A DNA stretch of 64,000 bases from Circinella minor (GCA_016758965.1 JAEPRB010000053.1:62001-126000); one strand, 5' to 3'. Counted from the first letter of the stretch, positions 48,873 to 60,972 are shown. Program-made: numbers and translations. Notes: a model not told the origin generated them from the letters alone.

Positions 48873-51301
48873 TTTTTGTATATAACGTACTTGTTTTAAA
48901 AGAAAAGAAAAAAGTTGTGTTGTGGCGATAAAAAAAAAAAAAGAGAGAAGGAAGTGTTGATAGGAAATTAGCGGGTTTTTATAGAGAGAAATTAGGTCTC
49001 CCACGACCTTGAAAAACCAAGAACTTTATTTACTTCCCACTTCTCTGGGCTGTGTTCTTTTGTTTTGAATGCAATGTAACAACAACATGCTTTAAGCCGT
49101 GTGATTTCTAAATCCTTCTTTTATCCTCTTTGTGTAAATATCCCTGTATGTGCTTTTTTTAAACATGAGGCTCGTGGGGGCTATAGTTTCTTTTTATCAA
49201 GGTGAGAATTTTTTTTTCGCATTCCTTTTGTATCTGATGAGTTGTGTTACTTTTTATTAGCCCGAATTGTCCGGACAAAGAAAAAAGAGACTTTGTGCAT
49301 ATAAATCATGCAGTTGTTACAGGAAGTATATATAATTTACAGTATTCATTTGCATATATAGCAAAGCGCTCATCTCTTATTTTTATGATTAAAGTTGTTC
49401 ATTTTTCCCTCCCCTCCCATTATCTCCAATATAAACGATAGTATACTTACATTAACGATAAAATTAATTTAAAAAACAATTAATAACTTGATTGTTTCAG
49501 GTTTGCTCAGCTAGACTTTTTTTTTGATATTCCAAACAAAAAAAAAAAAGATTCTAAATGCTTAATTAAAATGAGTTACTGTATACTATAGATACATATA
49601 CATATAAGTGCATCATGAAGTTAGATTAATCGTTGTGAATGTGCTTTTCGAACATTGCTAATTGGATCGATTCTTTAAAAATTGAGATTTTGTGATGCCG
49701 ATGAGAAGGGGGAAGGGAAAGTCTTGTGCCATTGTTTGTAAACAAAACGAAAAGTAGCTTGCAGAAATAAGTGATAGACACAAACATTTTCTATATAATT
49801 TTTGCTTATCTCAAAAAAGGTTTATTCACCATACAAATAGTAGGTACGTATTGAAATATTTTTAGGTTTTTAAAGTAAACTGCAACAGTAATTATCACCA
49901 TAAAGAGGATTCAGAAAATGTATTTTTTTTCTTACTGTCTACAATTCGAGTACTCCTTGATTTTAAAATATATAATTAGGTTGCTTGTGCCATGTAATAT
50001 TTATTTAGCGCTATTGTTTGATTCCTTGTGTATTGTGAGAAAGTGTGTACCTCCTTGTAGCATATTGTCCCATTTTTGGATGATCAACTTATGGGGGGTG
50101 GGAATAAAAAGATCTCTTTTTTTGTGTGACTTAATACTTCAAGGATCGTTATGCAGCAAGTATCCAAAGTAACACAAGGGTTTAATTCAAGAACCTTGGG
50201 ACATAATCGAACTACCTGATTTACTACATAAATCATATTGCAGTAAATTAGTATTACATTTATTCTATGCTACTTCCAACAAACATAATGATGATTTACA
50301 AACTACAATCTCGATGTCATCTGTTATTATTATTATTTAGTGGTGTATATTATACATACGTATTTGCCAGATAAATTTATGGATATATTAGATTACGTAT
50401 AAAATATTGTATGTAATGTATAATGCCTGTACATAATCTTATAAAGTGTACTTTTAGATAATATATAATTCAAAGAAATTTAACAAAAGAGTATTAGAAC
50501 GAAAAACGTAATCGATATGAGATAAAAAAAGGTCAAAATCCTGCACTCTACATCTTTTTTCATCTGCATAATATCAACGTTTCTTGATTTTTACTGATGT
50601 CATCGTGTGTAACAAATAAAGGACAATAAGTAAACATTAAATAATCTTTTTTCCCCAGCTTTGTCAATATGAAACACTGATTACTATCAAGGAGGGAAGT
50701 CCCTCTTTGATTTTGATACAGTTTAATGCTAACATGGAAATGCCTACCACTTCAAATTTGTGCACACGCTAATTGATGGAGAGTAAAAATATAAGTATAT
50801 ATAAAAAAAATTACTTGTTCCTCTTTTTTTTTGTTTATAAGATCCAAACAAAAATTGATCATCATGATTTCTGCTTCTTTTTAAGAAAATAATAAATAAA
50901 ATAAAACAACCCTGAGAATTTTACGTATGATGGGTCATCAGGTTCTTTTATTTTTTTTCTACCCATCAAACAATGCAGAAAATACTGAAAAAAAGGAGGC
51001 TAAGAAGAATCGTGGGTACAACTATGACAATAGATAAAATAAAGAATCACTGATATAAAACAAAAAGCATCAGGTGTTTATATATGTCTTGAATAGTCAC
51101 ATTATTAGAACAATGGGAAAAATTGATTACCGAGATTGTGGGGAAAAGATGAAAGATTTATAAGATTTTGTGCGTAGTATGTGTGTGTGCGAATACATTT
51201 GTGTATACATGTGCTGTTGTTACTATAAAAGAAATAAATAAATAAAACTACCATTTCGTTCTCCCAGAGGGCAGCTATAATTAAAGTGTGATGGGAGGGG
51301 A
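48873..51301. other. intergenic region of about 2.4 kb
   Basis: The left part is the ALDH promoter. Exon-like pieces are present: plus strand 50178-50340 and 50659-50772 (the latter behind a good acceptor, TTTTTTCCCCAG), and minus strand about 50011-50130. They are not linked by consistent splice sites. The plus-strand frame at 49918-50172 is hydrophobic but low in coding character. No RNA gene or transposon is visible. Confidence 0.4.
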
Positions 51302-51973
51302 TTATTGTGGTCGTCTTATTAATAACTGAATATCAAGTCCCAGTTTTTCGTGACAAATTTTACGATAGTTTACAAAATGCACTTTGACTTGTTCGACTTC
51401 ATGATCTAGTGCTGCAAATGTTGTTACAATTTGTACAGGTCGATTTTCTTGTTCTTGAATATAATAAACTACCTCCAACATACACATTAATTCATGCTGA
51501 TTACTTGGCAACGAACCTGGATAATCAAGGATTTTCGCCAGTGTTGACTCTGAGATCACCTGCTGGTTACTGCTGTTGTTCTCTTTACCGTCTTGAGACA
51601 CTGGTAGTAGTGGCTGGATAGTATCTTGTTGACTTCTGTGATACACAATAAAACAGCCTTGTAAACTTATTTCAGGACTCGAGACATTTGCTTCGATTTC
51701 AACAATCTCGATACCCCGAGGTGTTAGATGATCTAGTGAAACCCGATCAAGGACATGTTGCTTATAAAGCACTGCTACGGGGTGAGGAAGATCAATGAGT
51801 ACACATGGTTTCAAACCAGCGATTAGGAATCCGATTTCACCAAAAAGATATGCGTCATGAAGATCTTGCATATCTAAAAGTTGTTGTAGATCAGATTGTA
51901 AAACATTACGAAAGAATTCATCTTCTAACTGCTTATAATTACGTAGGAACTGTACATCGTTGCATTGTGACAT
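51302..51973 (-). CDS. intronless conserved-looking protein of unknown function
   Basis: A 223-residue open frame without introns, starting at the ATG 51971-51973 (MSQCNDVQFLRNYKQLEDEF) and ending LGLDIQLLIRRPQ. It has balanced globular composition: FLIAGLKPCVLIDLPHPVAV looks like a beta-strand-turn motif, ARG-free LTPRGIEIVEIEANVSSPEI follows, then a Ser/Asn-rich loop and HELMCMLEVVYYIQEQENRP. The length and the GLKP-x-LID motif faintly recall the UPF0739/C1orf74 family, but I hold that at low confidence. No transmembrane segment or signal is visible. Lack of introns is unusual next to its neighbours, though it is short. Confidence 0.7.
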   Translation of the reverse strand: MSQCNDVQFLRNYKQLEDEFFRNVLQSDLQQLLDMQDLHDAYLFGEIGFLIAGLKPCVLIDLPHPVAVLYKQHVLDRVSLDHLTPRGIEIVEIEANVSSPEISLQGCFIVYHRSQQDTIQPLLPVSQDGKENNSSNQQVISESTLAKILDYPGSLPSNQHELMCMLEVVYYIQEQENRPVQIVTTFAALDHEVEQVKVHFVNYRKICHEKLGLDIQLLIRRPQ

Positions 51974-54222
51974 CACGTTTATTTTATAACTTTTTTAACG
52001 CGTTAAATAGTCTACAGTGAAAAAAAGAAAAAAAAAATCTGCTGAGGCCTACATGATACAGTGTGTAGCGGGAACAATTTTAGCTAACACTACAGCATTT
52101 GTATACATTTATCTGGTGTTTGCAGCATACCCATGTACCACTAAAGAAATAAAATAACGCTATTACTTTTTATCAAAATGATAAAAAACAGCAGCTATTG
52201 TTTATAAGCTCAATGACAACAGCATCCAACTGAGCTGACAACTTATAGTCCCCCTTCTTCGAAGAAAGTGGCGTAAGCTCTTGAAAACAATGCTACATAT
52301 TATTATAATAGTATCAATGATCAGTTAAGAAAAAAAAAATTTCATTACGTAAGAAGGTCTTTAGCTATGAAATACTTACTGTCTAGGTCAATCCGTAAAA
52401 GTCGCAACGGAAAAGAAAAAAGACAATTTTTTTATTAAGATTAATGATGCGCACGACAAAAATAATAATTACTTTGAACGTAATATGTTTTTATAGAAAC
52501 AAATAAAAAATCATAAAATGAGAGTATCATATTATATAATACATAGCATATTATTCTCATCGTACATCCTATAGTACTTGCCTTTTGTTATGAGTTTACA
52601 GGAGAATCAAAAGTTTAACAGCTACGTAACGAAAGTAAGAGTGAAAGAAAATAAACAATTGGAGCCATACGTTTGAAATATTAAATAACCTACGTGAAAC
52701 ATAGAAGTCTCAATTCTCCTCTTTTAATTTTAATTACATAGTATCGCATGAATAAGCGGTGAAGCGCACATACAGAAAGCGAAACGAGACTTTTGATTTG
52801 GTCTTTAGTAAAGCCTGTACTATATGGGATGTCTGGTCAAAATGGAGCCCAACATAACCATCACAAAGTCTGACATTCTTTATTCAATTACGTATGTACA
52901 TGCTATGTAATGAATAACAAACAAAAATCACTCACACCTTAAATAGATGCGTATATGATATAGCTGATGATAAAATTGCTTTTGTGCAAATGTATTTAAT
53001 AACTTATTACATACATACACTAATGTCAGCTTTATATTGTATTTCAGGTGGATGTGGTACATCGAACATTGTTTCAGTCAAGCATATATATATGAAAACA
53101 GACAGGGGCAATATGTATGTATATTTTTACTTTATTAACAGATAGTGTCTATTTACGTAGACACGTTCGCAGCATATACCTTTTATATACAAATGTAAAA
53201 AAATAAATATTATTTAAACAGCTGTAATAACTGTTATTCAAACAAACAAAGTACTACTGTATGTGTAATCATTTAAAACAACAAATAACCTGGTACATAT
53301 TAGTGACCTGATATGTACGCATATATGTATATAAAAAGTGATAGTCTTTACTGTTATAATACAATTACTTATAGCATGTTACGTAAATATAAACTTTTCC
53401 TTTTTTTGTTGCTACGGTACATGATTCTGGTTATATAATTTAATATACTTTTATGCTAATTAAGAAACAAAAAGTCCAATGAAATTTTTTATGCTCTTTA
53501 AAATGCTGTAGATGAATATTAATATAATAACATCAGACTAAAGGCCTCATATTTCATTCTTGGATGAAAAAAATGATACGTATCTATAGTATACTCATCA
53601 TATATCTCTAATTCTCAATGATTCTCTATATGTATTATTCAACAGCTTCAGTGCTCTTTTTTGTTATTTCTGCCGTGGTTTCATCCAAACAATTATTAAT
53701 AAGAAGCGTAACAGAGATTTGGAAGTATATCCATATCCATCATTGCGTCCTCTCTTGGTTGGATTTTCGCATCCAATAGGAATTGTTCCGCGGGAAGAAA
53801 CGATAAGACAGGTGTAACGCAACTGGTTATTTCTTCGGGAAGTGTGTTATTGTGCTACCAATATGTCCAGAAGCTATCATATTCTAAGATTCTTGCCACG
53901 AGGTTATCAAACAGTTTTATTTTTAATTACGTACGTATGACTTTTTTTCATAAGGAATGAAAAAACAAATATTTATTTATTATTTTTTGGATTAAGAAAG
54001 AGAGAAAGAAAGAGGAAGAGGAAATGCAAATGTGTTTATAATGGAATGTTAAAGGTGAACTGTTCGGATGTTTATGAAAGTGAGAAAAAGACAAAGGTGG
54101 TTGTGATGAAATATATATATATATATGTAATATGGGTGGATAAAAATATTTATATTATCATTATTAATTAATAATAATAACAGATTGGGGAATTAATTGG
54201 CAGTGTAATACTTTGCTAACTT
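51974..54222. other. intergenic region of about 2.2 kb
   Basis: AT-rich throughout except a GC-richer island at about 53690-53880. A 34-codon ATG frame (52053-52157, plus) lies 80 bases from the divergent orphan gene; its product would be hydrophobic. The island has open frames on both strands, the minus one behind an acceptor-like TTGGTAG (53696-53854). The right end is the mannose-6-phosphate isomerase 3' flank. No RNA gene is recognised. Confidence 0.4.
53696..53854 (-). other. exon-like open frame in a GC-richer island
   Basis: The minus strand shows TTGGTAG, acceptor-like, followed by 52 open codons ending in TAA. The translation is not AT-biased (for example CVTPVLSFLPAEQFLLDAKI and REDAMMDMDILPNLCY). 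The plus strand of the same island is also open for about 77 codons without an ATG, so coding strand cannot be decided. I find no further exon, no start and no family. It could be a 3'-terminal exon of an unrecognised gene, a pseudogene relic, or chance. Confidence 0.2.
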
Positions 54223-55791
54223 TTATGTGGGAACGGTGAAAGCTCTATAGAACTCTAAATCTGTTGAAGTTTCCGCGGATAACTCAACATTGGCTCCCAC
54301 AAAATAAATATAACCTTCTTGAAGAGAATAATTTGATCCTTGTACACTCATATCGCCATTTCCACTTGTAACAATAAGAATACTTGGACCATCAATTGGC
54401 TTATGTTGTTCAGTTTCACCAGACTTAAGGGTTGTTAAAGCAATAGAAAATTCATCAATAGGTGGATCATATAGCAATGAATGAGATCCAAATGATTGTG
54501 GTGTCATTTTTTGTGATTCAGCTGAACCATAGCGATAGGTTAGCATTTCAACCAATACATCCACATCCTTAAATTTTGGTGTTAAACCGGCACGTACAAC
54601 ATTATCGCTTGCAGCCATACATTCCACGCAGTCTAAAAAAAATAATGGTACGATGTATTTATGTTTAGCTATTTTTATGAAAGTAAACACAAATAATAGG
54701 AGCATATATATATATAATACTTTACCACCAGATATATAAGCATGTGGTTCGTTTGCACCCAAAAACATCGCCTGACCGGATTCCATGGTAACATAATTCA
54801 ATAACAATGAAGAAAAAATACCAATATCACCACCTGGATATTGTTGATCTAAACGTAACAACAATTCTGCCAAAGGATCCTCCTTATCCTTGTTTCGTAA
54901 TCGATTTGTCAATTTTGAAATTTGTTCTGTCACTTGCTCCTGGGGACTATGCATCAATGCGCTAAATACAGATTTTAATGCCGTCTTGTTTTTTTCAACA
55001 TCCTCATCTTGTTCTTGAATCGTAGTCAAAAAATTTTGTGTTACATCGCTACCAATAAGTTCTGCAAGTTCTGGATATCGTTGAATATGCTGTTTAATTT
55101 CATCAAGTGGTCTAAATCCACAAAAAGCTTCAAATGGTGTGAGGGCGATTGCCATTTCAGGCTGTACTCATAAAAAAATATAACGCGTTTTATTTTCATT
55201 AGTATTTTTTTTTATCATTCACGTATACCCTCTTTTCATATAATCCCACACGTATTCTCTTTTTTTTACCTTGTGATTGGGATCCTTTTTTTTAATAAAA
55301 ATAATGTATAAGAAAAGGGCCGTGTTAGTTATCGTCAACTTTTATGTGCGTGTGGTCGCGTGTTTTTTTTTCTTCTCTCTCAATCCTGTACAATACTAAT
55401 GATTTTTTTTTACCTTATAAATATTAGGGAACTCTTTGAAGAGACGTTCACCCAAAGTCTTATCGGGATGAGCTTGAATAGACAATGCTTTACGAATAGA
55501 AAGAATTTTAAAAAGGAAAGGTAAATCACCATTATATTGGTCATAGATGGTTTGTGTGCTAAGCTCTGGGTATTTATGAATGAGAGATTGAAGTGGTGTA
55601 TGAGCATCATCTATGACAATGGAAGGAGCATTAGGATGAGTTCCCATCCAAAGTTCTGCATAAGGTTTGGAAGGATCGATAGATTCACCCGATTGCTGTG
55701 CATAACGTGCCACCTTGGAAACATCACCTAGCTTGCCCCAATCATAAGATTGTGTTTTAGCTTGAAGACGAAGTACAGCAGTTTGTGTCAT
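54223..55791 (-). CDS. mannose-6-phosphate isomerase (type I, zinc-dependent)
   Basis: Interconverts fructose-6-phosphate and mannose-6-phosphate, feeding GDP-mannose for glycosylation and cell-wall mannans. Three exons; the first starts at 55791 (MTQTAVLRLQAKTQSYDWGK). Zinc ligands are visible in the family motifs: SIQAHPDKTLGERLF (Gln, His), HKPEMAIALTPFEAFCGF (Glu) and GANEPHAYISGD (His). The signature AELWMGTHPNAP and the later CMAASDNVVRAGLTPKFKDV complete the type I pattern. The C-terminal jelly roll ends STDLEFYRAFTVPT. Total length, about 435 residues, is normal. It corresponds to yeast PMI40 and bacterial ManA. No signal peptide, so cytosolic. Nothing in the neighbourhood hints at special regulation. 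Confidence 0.96.
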
Positions 55792-55990
55792 TTTTTTGTA
55801 ATAAAAGAGAGAGAGGGAGAGAGTTGTAATATAAAGAAAGGAAGAAAGAAGAAACGTTTGAATTATTTGAGTGGTTCCTTTTTTTATATTTTGAACTACT
55901 TATTTTAGTCCAGTTCTATAACAATTATATATTGTAGATCTTTTTTTAGAGTCCCCCCATTTTTTTTTATTTGAAAGGCGGGTAAATGCT

Positions 55991-56064
55991 GGCATGACTC
56001 GGGAAACGTTATACTTGGAACCCGCAGCGCCAAATCGTCCCGACCTTCCAGGCAGTTCCATGCC
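55991..56064. other. nested inverted repeats in a GC-rich patch (possible structured RNA or element)
   Basis: GGCATG (55991-55996) pairs with CATGCC (56059-56064), and immediately inside, CTCGGGA (55998-56004) pairs in large part with TCCCGA (56038-56043). The two arms could form an interrupted stem. The patch is clearly richer in G and C than its surroundings. Short stems like this can arise by chance, and the spacing on the two sides is unequal (1 versus 15 bases). Confidence 0.3.
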
Positions 56065-56357
56065 GTTACAGTACGTCTCCATATACTAAATAGGTTATCA
56101 TATAACCTCATCAGGACCGATTCATTTTTGATTAACTCAAAATTTTGATTACCTAAGACGTACCTACCCTGAGTAATTTTATTCGGGGATAATACCAATT
56201 TTAACACAGAATCACAAAGTTTCTAAAGAAACTTTCATATAGAATAACGTACAAGGGGTCATTATAGTTCAAATATATATGTGGTCCATGTAAATAATAA
56301 TAAAAAAGACAAGGCCTTCTTATTCTATTTTGTAACATTTATGTATGTACTACCACA

Positions 56358-56403
56358 TTTTAAAAAATAAAAGGGTTTTAAAAAATAAAAGGGTTTTAAA
56401 AAA
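56358..56403. repeat. 18-base tandem repeat, 2.5 copies
   Basis: The unit TTTTAAAAAATAAAAGGG occurs twice exactly (56358-56375, 56376-56393), followed by the first ten bases of a third copy. Confidence 0.95.
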
Positions 56404-57323
56404 GAGTGCGCTATTATATTTATCCCCGGTAAAAGTAATAACCTGTAATTGTTTATATATATATAATATCATGACTGAGTCTGGCTGTCTATCAGTGTCT
56501 ATCAGCTTCTTTCTTGTCGTCATTACTAACGGAAAAGGTACAGTTGGGGGCGGGGTGGTATGGAAGGGAAAAAAGAAGATTCCGTATTTATATTTTATCA
56601 ATATAAGCACACATACAGATCTTTTTTTTTGCCGTATGTTGTAAATAATTTTGCCTGTTTAAGATGACACACTTTCAAGGCTGTCGATTCGTTACCCATA
56701 TAATTTTTGTAATAGCACAATTAAAAATTTATATACGATAAGCCAAAAAAAAAAACCCTGACTTATACATTGATGCTGTTTTCTGGCAATATACTAGTCT
56801 GGGTAGTATTATTATAACTAACTCTACTCAGCTTATTTGTTGCTATGGCAATCATCACTTTATCATTTTATGGTATCAACTCCCGAAAATGGAGCTGTTG
56901 CTATGATGTATCTATGAGTGTTATTGTCACATACATATACATTTGTGTATTGATCATAATGACGCCATAACATATATAAGCATATAATAATGATACGTAG
57001 CAATTGATTATACCACCTACTCACCATATGGTAGTATCATTAGCAATAATAAAAGATATTATGATGCTTCGTTATTTCTTTTCAAGCCCTTTATTTTTTG
57101 TAAGATTGATGATTTAATACAATAAGATAAAGAGAACGAGAAAGAAGAAAACTCAAGCAGCGGAGCTGAAATAATTCCTATATGTGTTTGCACAAAGGGA
57201 AAAGAAAAATGCCCAGAAGTCGCTTACAGAATAACTGAGCCTTTTGGTTTAGAGTAGTGCGGTTTGTAAAGAGTTTACTTGACTTAATTTTCCTCTTTAT
57301 TTTGTTATACGCCTTTTTTCTGC

Positions 57324-58466
57324 ATGGACAACATTAAAAGTTGGTTAAGAATAGTACTTCAAAATGTAAGCATACAATTATTGTTATCTTTATCCTATTT
57401 TTTTTTCCCAATGAATTTCGACAAAAAAAATATGGAGAAAAAAAGAACTAATTGCTTTGCTTTACAGTACAAAGACCCGGATCGTACCTTTCGGGATGTT
57501 GACGCCGTGTTAACGACATATATTTCGTTAAAACCCGAGAGAAATACTTTTAGTATGTAGTACTTTTTTATTTTGTTTTGAAAGACAATGGAGAGGGGGG
57601 TTTTATCTGTATAAAATTACTCTATTTTTTTACGGAAGATAGCTTACGTTTTTATATTTTTCTTATATTTAGCTTATAATGACGGAACCACACAATTATT
57701 ATTGTGTCTTTATGGCACAATTCCCATTACCTATCGCTCGATACCATATAATATTCCTGTAGCATTCTGGATTCCAAGTGAATATCCACATCACCCACCG
57801 ATTCCATTTGTAAAACCAACAACCAATATGCTTGTTAGAGAAGGTAAACACGTCGATAAGAGTGGTTTGTGTTATCATCCTTATCGATCTTCATGGCAGA
57901 CAGACGTCAATGTAAGTATTTTCATATGGATATATAAGTGAGGATAGATACGTATATGGTAAAAAGGAAATAAGAGATTGGAAGTAAAAAGGATTAATAA
58001 TAGAAGGGATATATAAAAATGTTACTATTCTAGAAGCATACATTGCTTGAATTGGTTGCTATATTACAACAAGTTTTCGGACAAGAACCACCTGTTTATA
58101 CCAAACCACCTTCATCTTCATCGCCTGCATCGTCAAGCCCTATGATTCCACCTTCAATCCCTGGAAAGATTAATAATAATAGCAGCATTAATAATAATAC
58201 TAATAATAATTCCACTCCACTGGCACCTTTATCACTACCACCGCCTCCTCTTCCTGTTACATCTACTTCAACTTCTTCACAACCTTTTTCACCTTCTAAT
58301 ACGTCTGACAATACTTCTTCTCCAAGATGGCATGGTGACGGTACTGCCTATTATAATATTCATCAAGGACTAGCGGTAAATAAAAAAAGTGGCATGAATA
58401 TAGAAAAAAACAAATAAAAAAGGGCTCGGAGAGGGAAGGTGATGATTAAATTGCTATTTATTGATT

Positions 58467-58504
<38 letters not shown>

Positions 58505-59464
58505 GCCATGAGTTTGAGCCCTGGTACTGGTTATACTACATCAACTAATAATGTTTCTCATACACCTCCACCTATTCCAACAACTACAACGAGTACAGGT
58601 ATTGGTGGCAGTACACCAAGATCATCTTCAGTTCCAACCATGCCAAACAACACGAGACAACCAACTACACCAACATCAACAACGTTACCTCCATCGGGAC
58701 CTATACCACCGCCATCCTCAGTATCATCCACATTACCATCCTCATCATTACCAAGAGAAAGTCGTGAACGCGAATTACAAGAGAAATTGTATAGAAAAGT
58801 ATCCGATCGAATGCAAGCATTTAATATTGAAGTATCAAATGAAATGGATAAATTACTTATTATCAATCGACAATTAAATGATGGTGAATTACGAATCGAT
58901 CAGGAACAACATACATGGACAGATATTATACGTCGATTGCAAGATAATATACAAATATTGAAAACACGAGGGAAGGAAATTGAAGAAATCACCAGTACTG
59001 TAAATTCTATGCCAGATCTTGCTGTGGATGAAGCATTATGTGGTACTACTGTCGTATATAACCAGTAAGTAATCGTCTCCCTTTCTCTCTTTTTAATTTC
59101 TTGTTTTTGGGTGGATTTCATATCATGATGATATATATAAATGTTTTATTTTCTGAACTGTTGTTAATGGTTAATGTTATAGATTATTTGATCTTGTGGC
59201 GGATGATAATGCGATTGTTGATACCATTTATTATCTTGGTAAAGCATTAAACACAGAACGGATTGATTTGATGACATTTATGAAGGTAAAATAATATCAA
59301 GACAAAAGAAAGTAATTTTGGTATATGAAAAAATAAAGAGGAAAAAAACTAATCGTGAGTGGTACGGGTTTTTCTTTGTTGGATAGTGTACACGAACGCT
59401 TGCTCGAGAACAATTTATGAAACGAGCATTGATGAAAAAAATATGTGATGCAGCAACACAGTAG
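57324..59464 (+). CDS. VPS23: ESCRT-I subunit VPS23/TSG101
   Basis: Sorts ubiquitinated membrane proteins into multivesicular bodies. Seven exons (57324-57365, 57468-57552, 57673-57911, 58034-58375, 58505-59064, 59183-59285, 59387-59464) sum to 1,449 bases, 482 residues. An N-terminal UEV domain covers about residues 15-140: TYNDGTTQLLLCLYGTIPIT, EYPHHPPIPFVKPT and GKHVDKSGLCYHPYRSSWQ, where the E2 catalytic cysteine is replaced by tyrosine as in TSG101. A long Pro/Ser/Thr/Asn-rich linker follows, then a coiled coil (RELQEKLYRKVSDRMQAFNI). The C-terminal steadiness box includes DLVADDNAIVDTIYYLGKAL and TLAREQFMKRALMKKI. A CA repeat sits in intron 4. Its stop is 103 bases from that of MDM12 on the other strand. 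Confidence 0.95.
58474..58501. repeat. (CA)n microsatellite at the 3' end of VPS23 intron 4
   Basis: About 14 CA units lead directly into the acceptor ATAG; the tract takes the place of the pyrimidine-rich region. Confidence 0.9.
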
Positions 59465-59567
59465 TAGCATATAGTAAATATAATAAAAAATAAAAATAAA
59501 ACAGCAAATGATATAACAAATGATGGGAACGAAGTGGAAGGGGAAAAGGGATGGGGAGGTAAAGATT

Positions 59568-60972
59568 TTAATCTAATTGGATACACTGGTAACTTGGAAA
59601 GACGAGTTCATCATCAAGCATTTTTCGTAATTGATCCACAATAAATCGTTCCACTTTACCAACATTCTTGAGTACTACATTATTATATATATATATATAT
59701 AAATATATTGACAAGCATCTTTTATATGTTTTTAAGAACTAAACTATAATAGTTACCTTGTTTTTGTTTATCACCAACGATGGATTCGATTTGAACTTCG
59801 CGTAATAAACTTTCGAGGCTCACTTCACGTCCACGTAAAACATGTTCTTCTGATTGCTCTGGTTCCAACATGGAAACACATACACGATCCATACTTTTAA
59901 TATAAGCAACAATAGCTGTTGCTTCAAATTCAACACTTCGAACACGAAGTTGGATAGGTAAGCTCATGAACATCATACTTGGATAATTCATCCGTAATTC
60001 AGTTAATAAAGTCATGCTCATGTCACCTTTATAAGATATTAACATGGATGTTTGAAAATCCATTTCAGTGGAAGGTCGATTATGTTGTGGATTAGTTGCT
60101 GTTGCTGATGGTGCTGGATTTGTTGATGTGTTGGATGTATTCGGTAATGATTGTTGTTGCATCGATTGACTACTACTATTTACTGAAGCACTGGTTACCA
60201 TGGGAGGTAATATTTCATCATCATCAATCCAATCTTCAGGCACTGTACTTGTAGTTGTTGTAGTTGTTCGCCATGACGGTTCTGGGGGTGTTGTTGTCGG
60301 TGAAGGAAAATACTGTGGCGGCGAATGATAATAACTAGCATGAAATGGATGTTGGGGTGCAACAAAGGGCGACCGATGAAATGAATGTCCCAAGTTAAAT
60401 CGATGTTGTGTTGATGCTGCAGTAGAAGCAGCGGTTGCAAATCGCGCAAAAGGTTCACTTGAAGGTGACATTAATCCTGATGGAAGAATAGGTGGACTGG
60501 TAGGTGGCATTGATATAGGCCGTCGATTATTATCATTTGTTGTTGTACTATTAACAGATGAAGAAAAAATGCTATTATTACCATTTTCGGTGATATTTGA
60601 TGAGTTAAGATTACTGTTCATAGTGCCAGTAGTGGTTGTTGCAGAAGTAGTAGTAGTAGTTGCGGTATTTCTTCTCCCAATAGTAGAATTAGTTGCTATA
60701 TTTGAGTTACTATTATGGGTCGTAGTATTATCATGGTCATCGTCGTCATCGTCGTTAGAATTAGGATCTTCTTCTTCATAAAATTCTGGGAAGGGATCTG
60801 TAATATTTGTAATTTCGATACTAGGCGATTCTGTACCCCATTCAAAAGCAGTGACTTCAATATCTCCTATAAAGCTTGGCTTAGCAATATTCTTGAAATG
60901 ACGATTGAGGAAATGCTGTACGTGAACGGCTAATTCCTGATCCAATTTTGACCACTCAATATCTAACGACAT
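59568..60972 (-). CDS. MDM12: ERMES subunit MDM12 (SMP-LTD lipid-transfer protein)
   Basis: Cytosolic component of the ER-mitochondria encounter structure, bridging Mmm1 and Mdm10/Mdm34 and moving phospholipids. Two exons (59757-60972, 59568-59674) sum to 1,323 bases, 440 residues. The N-terminus MSLDIEWSKLDQELAVHVQH and the segment KPSFIGDIEVTAFEWGTESP match Mdm12, as do ITNITDPFPEFYEEED and the second half of the SMP domain (TSMLISYKGDMSMTLLTELR, SLPIQLRVRSVEFEATAIVA). The last exon encodes VLKNVGKVERFIVDQLRKML, the conserved end. The SMP domain is split by a low-complexity insert of roughly 240 residues (Asp-, Asn-, Thr-, Ser- and Pro-rich, about residues 70-310); Mdm12 inserts are common but this one is long. 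The last intron holds a TA tract. Confidence 0.95.

Larger units (their letters stand above)
55792..57323. other. intergenic region of about 1.5 kb with a GC-rich patch and a tandem repeat
   Basis: The isomerase promoter side begins with a GA-rich stretch. A GC-rich patch of about 90 bases (55975-56070) contains nested inverted repeats and is open in several frames on both strands. Further right is a short tandem repeat (56358-56403). Otherwise AT-rich. The frames at 55900-56207 owe their length to the GC-rich patch and are not called. Confidence 0.45.

Noticed and set aside
55900..56207. Two overlapping minus-strand frames of 60 and 100 codons
   Set aside because: Both depend on a short GC-rich patch without stops; several other frames there are equally open, so none can be preferred.
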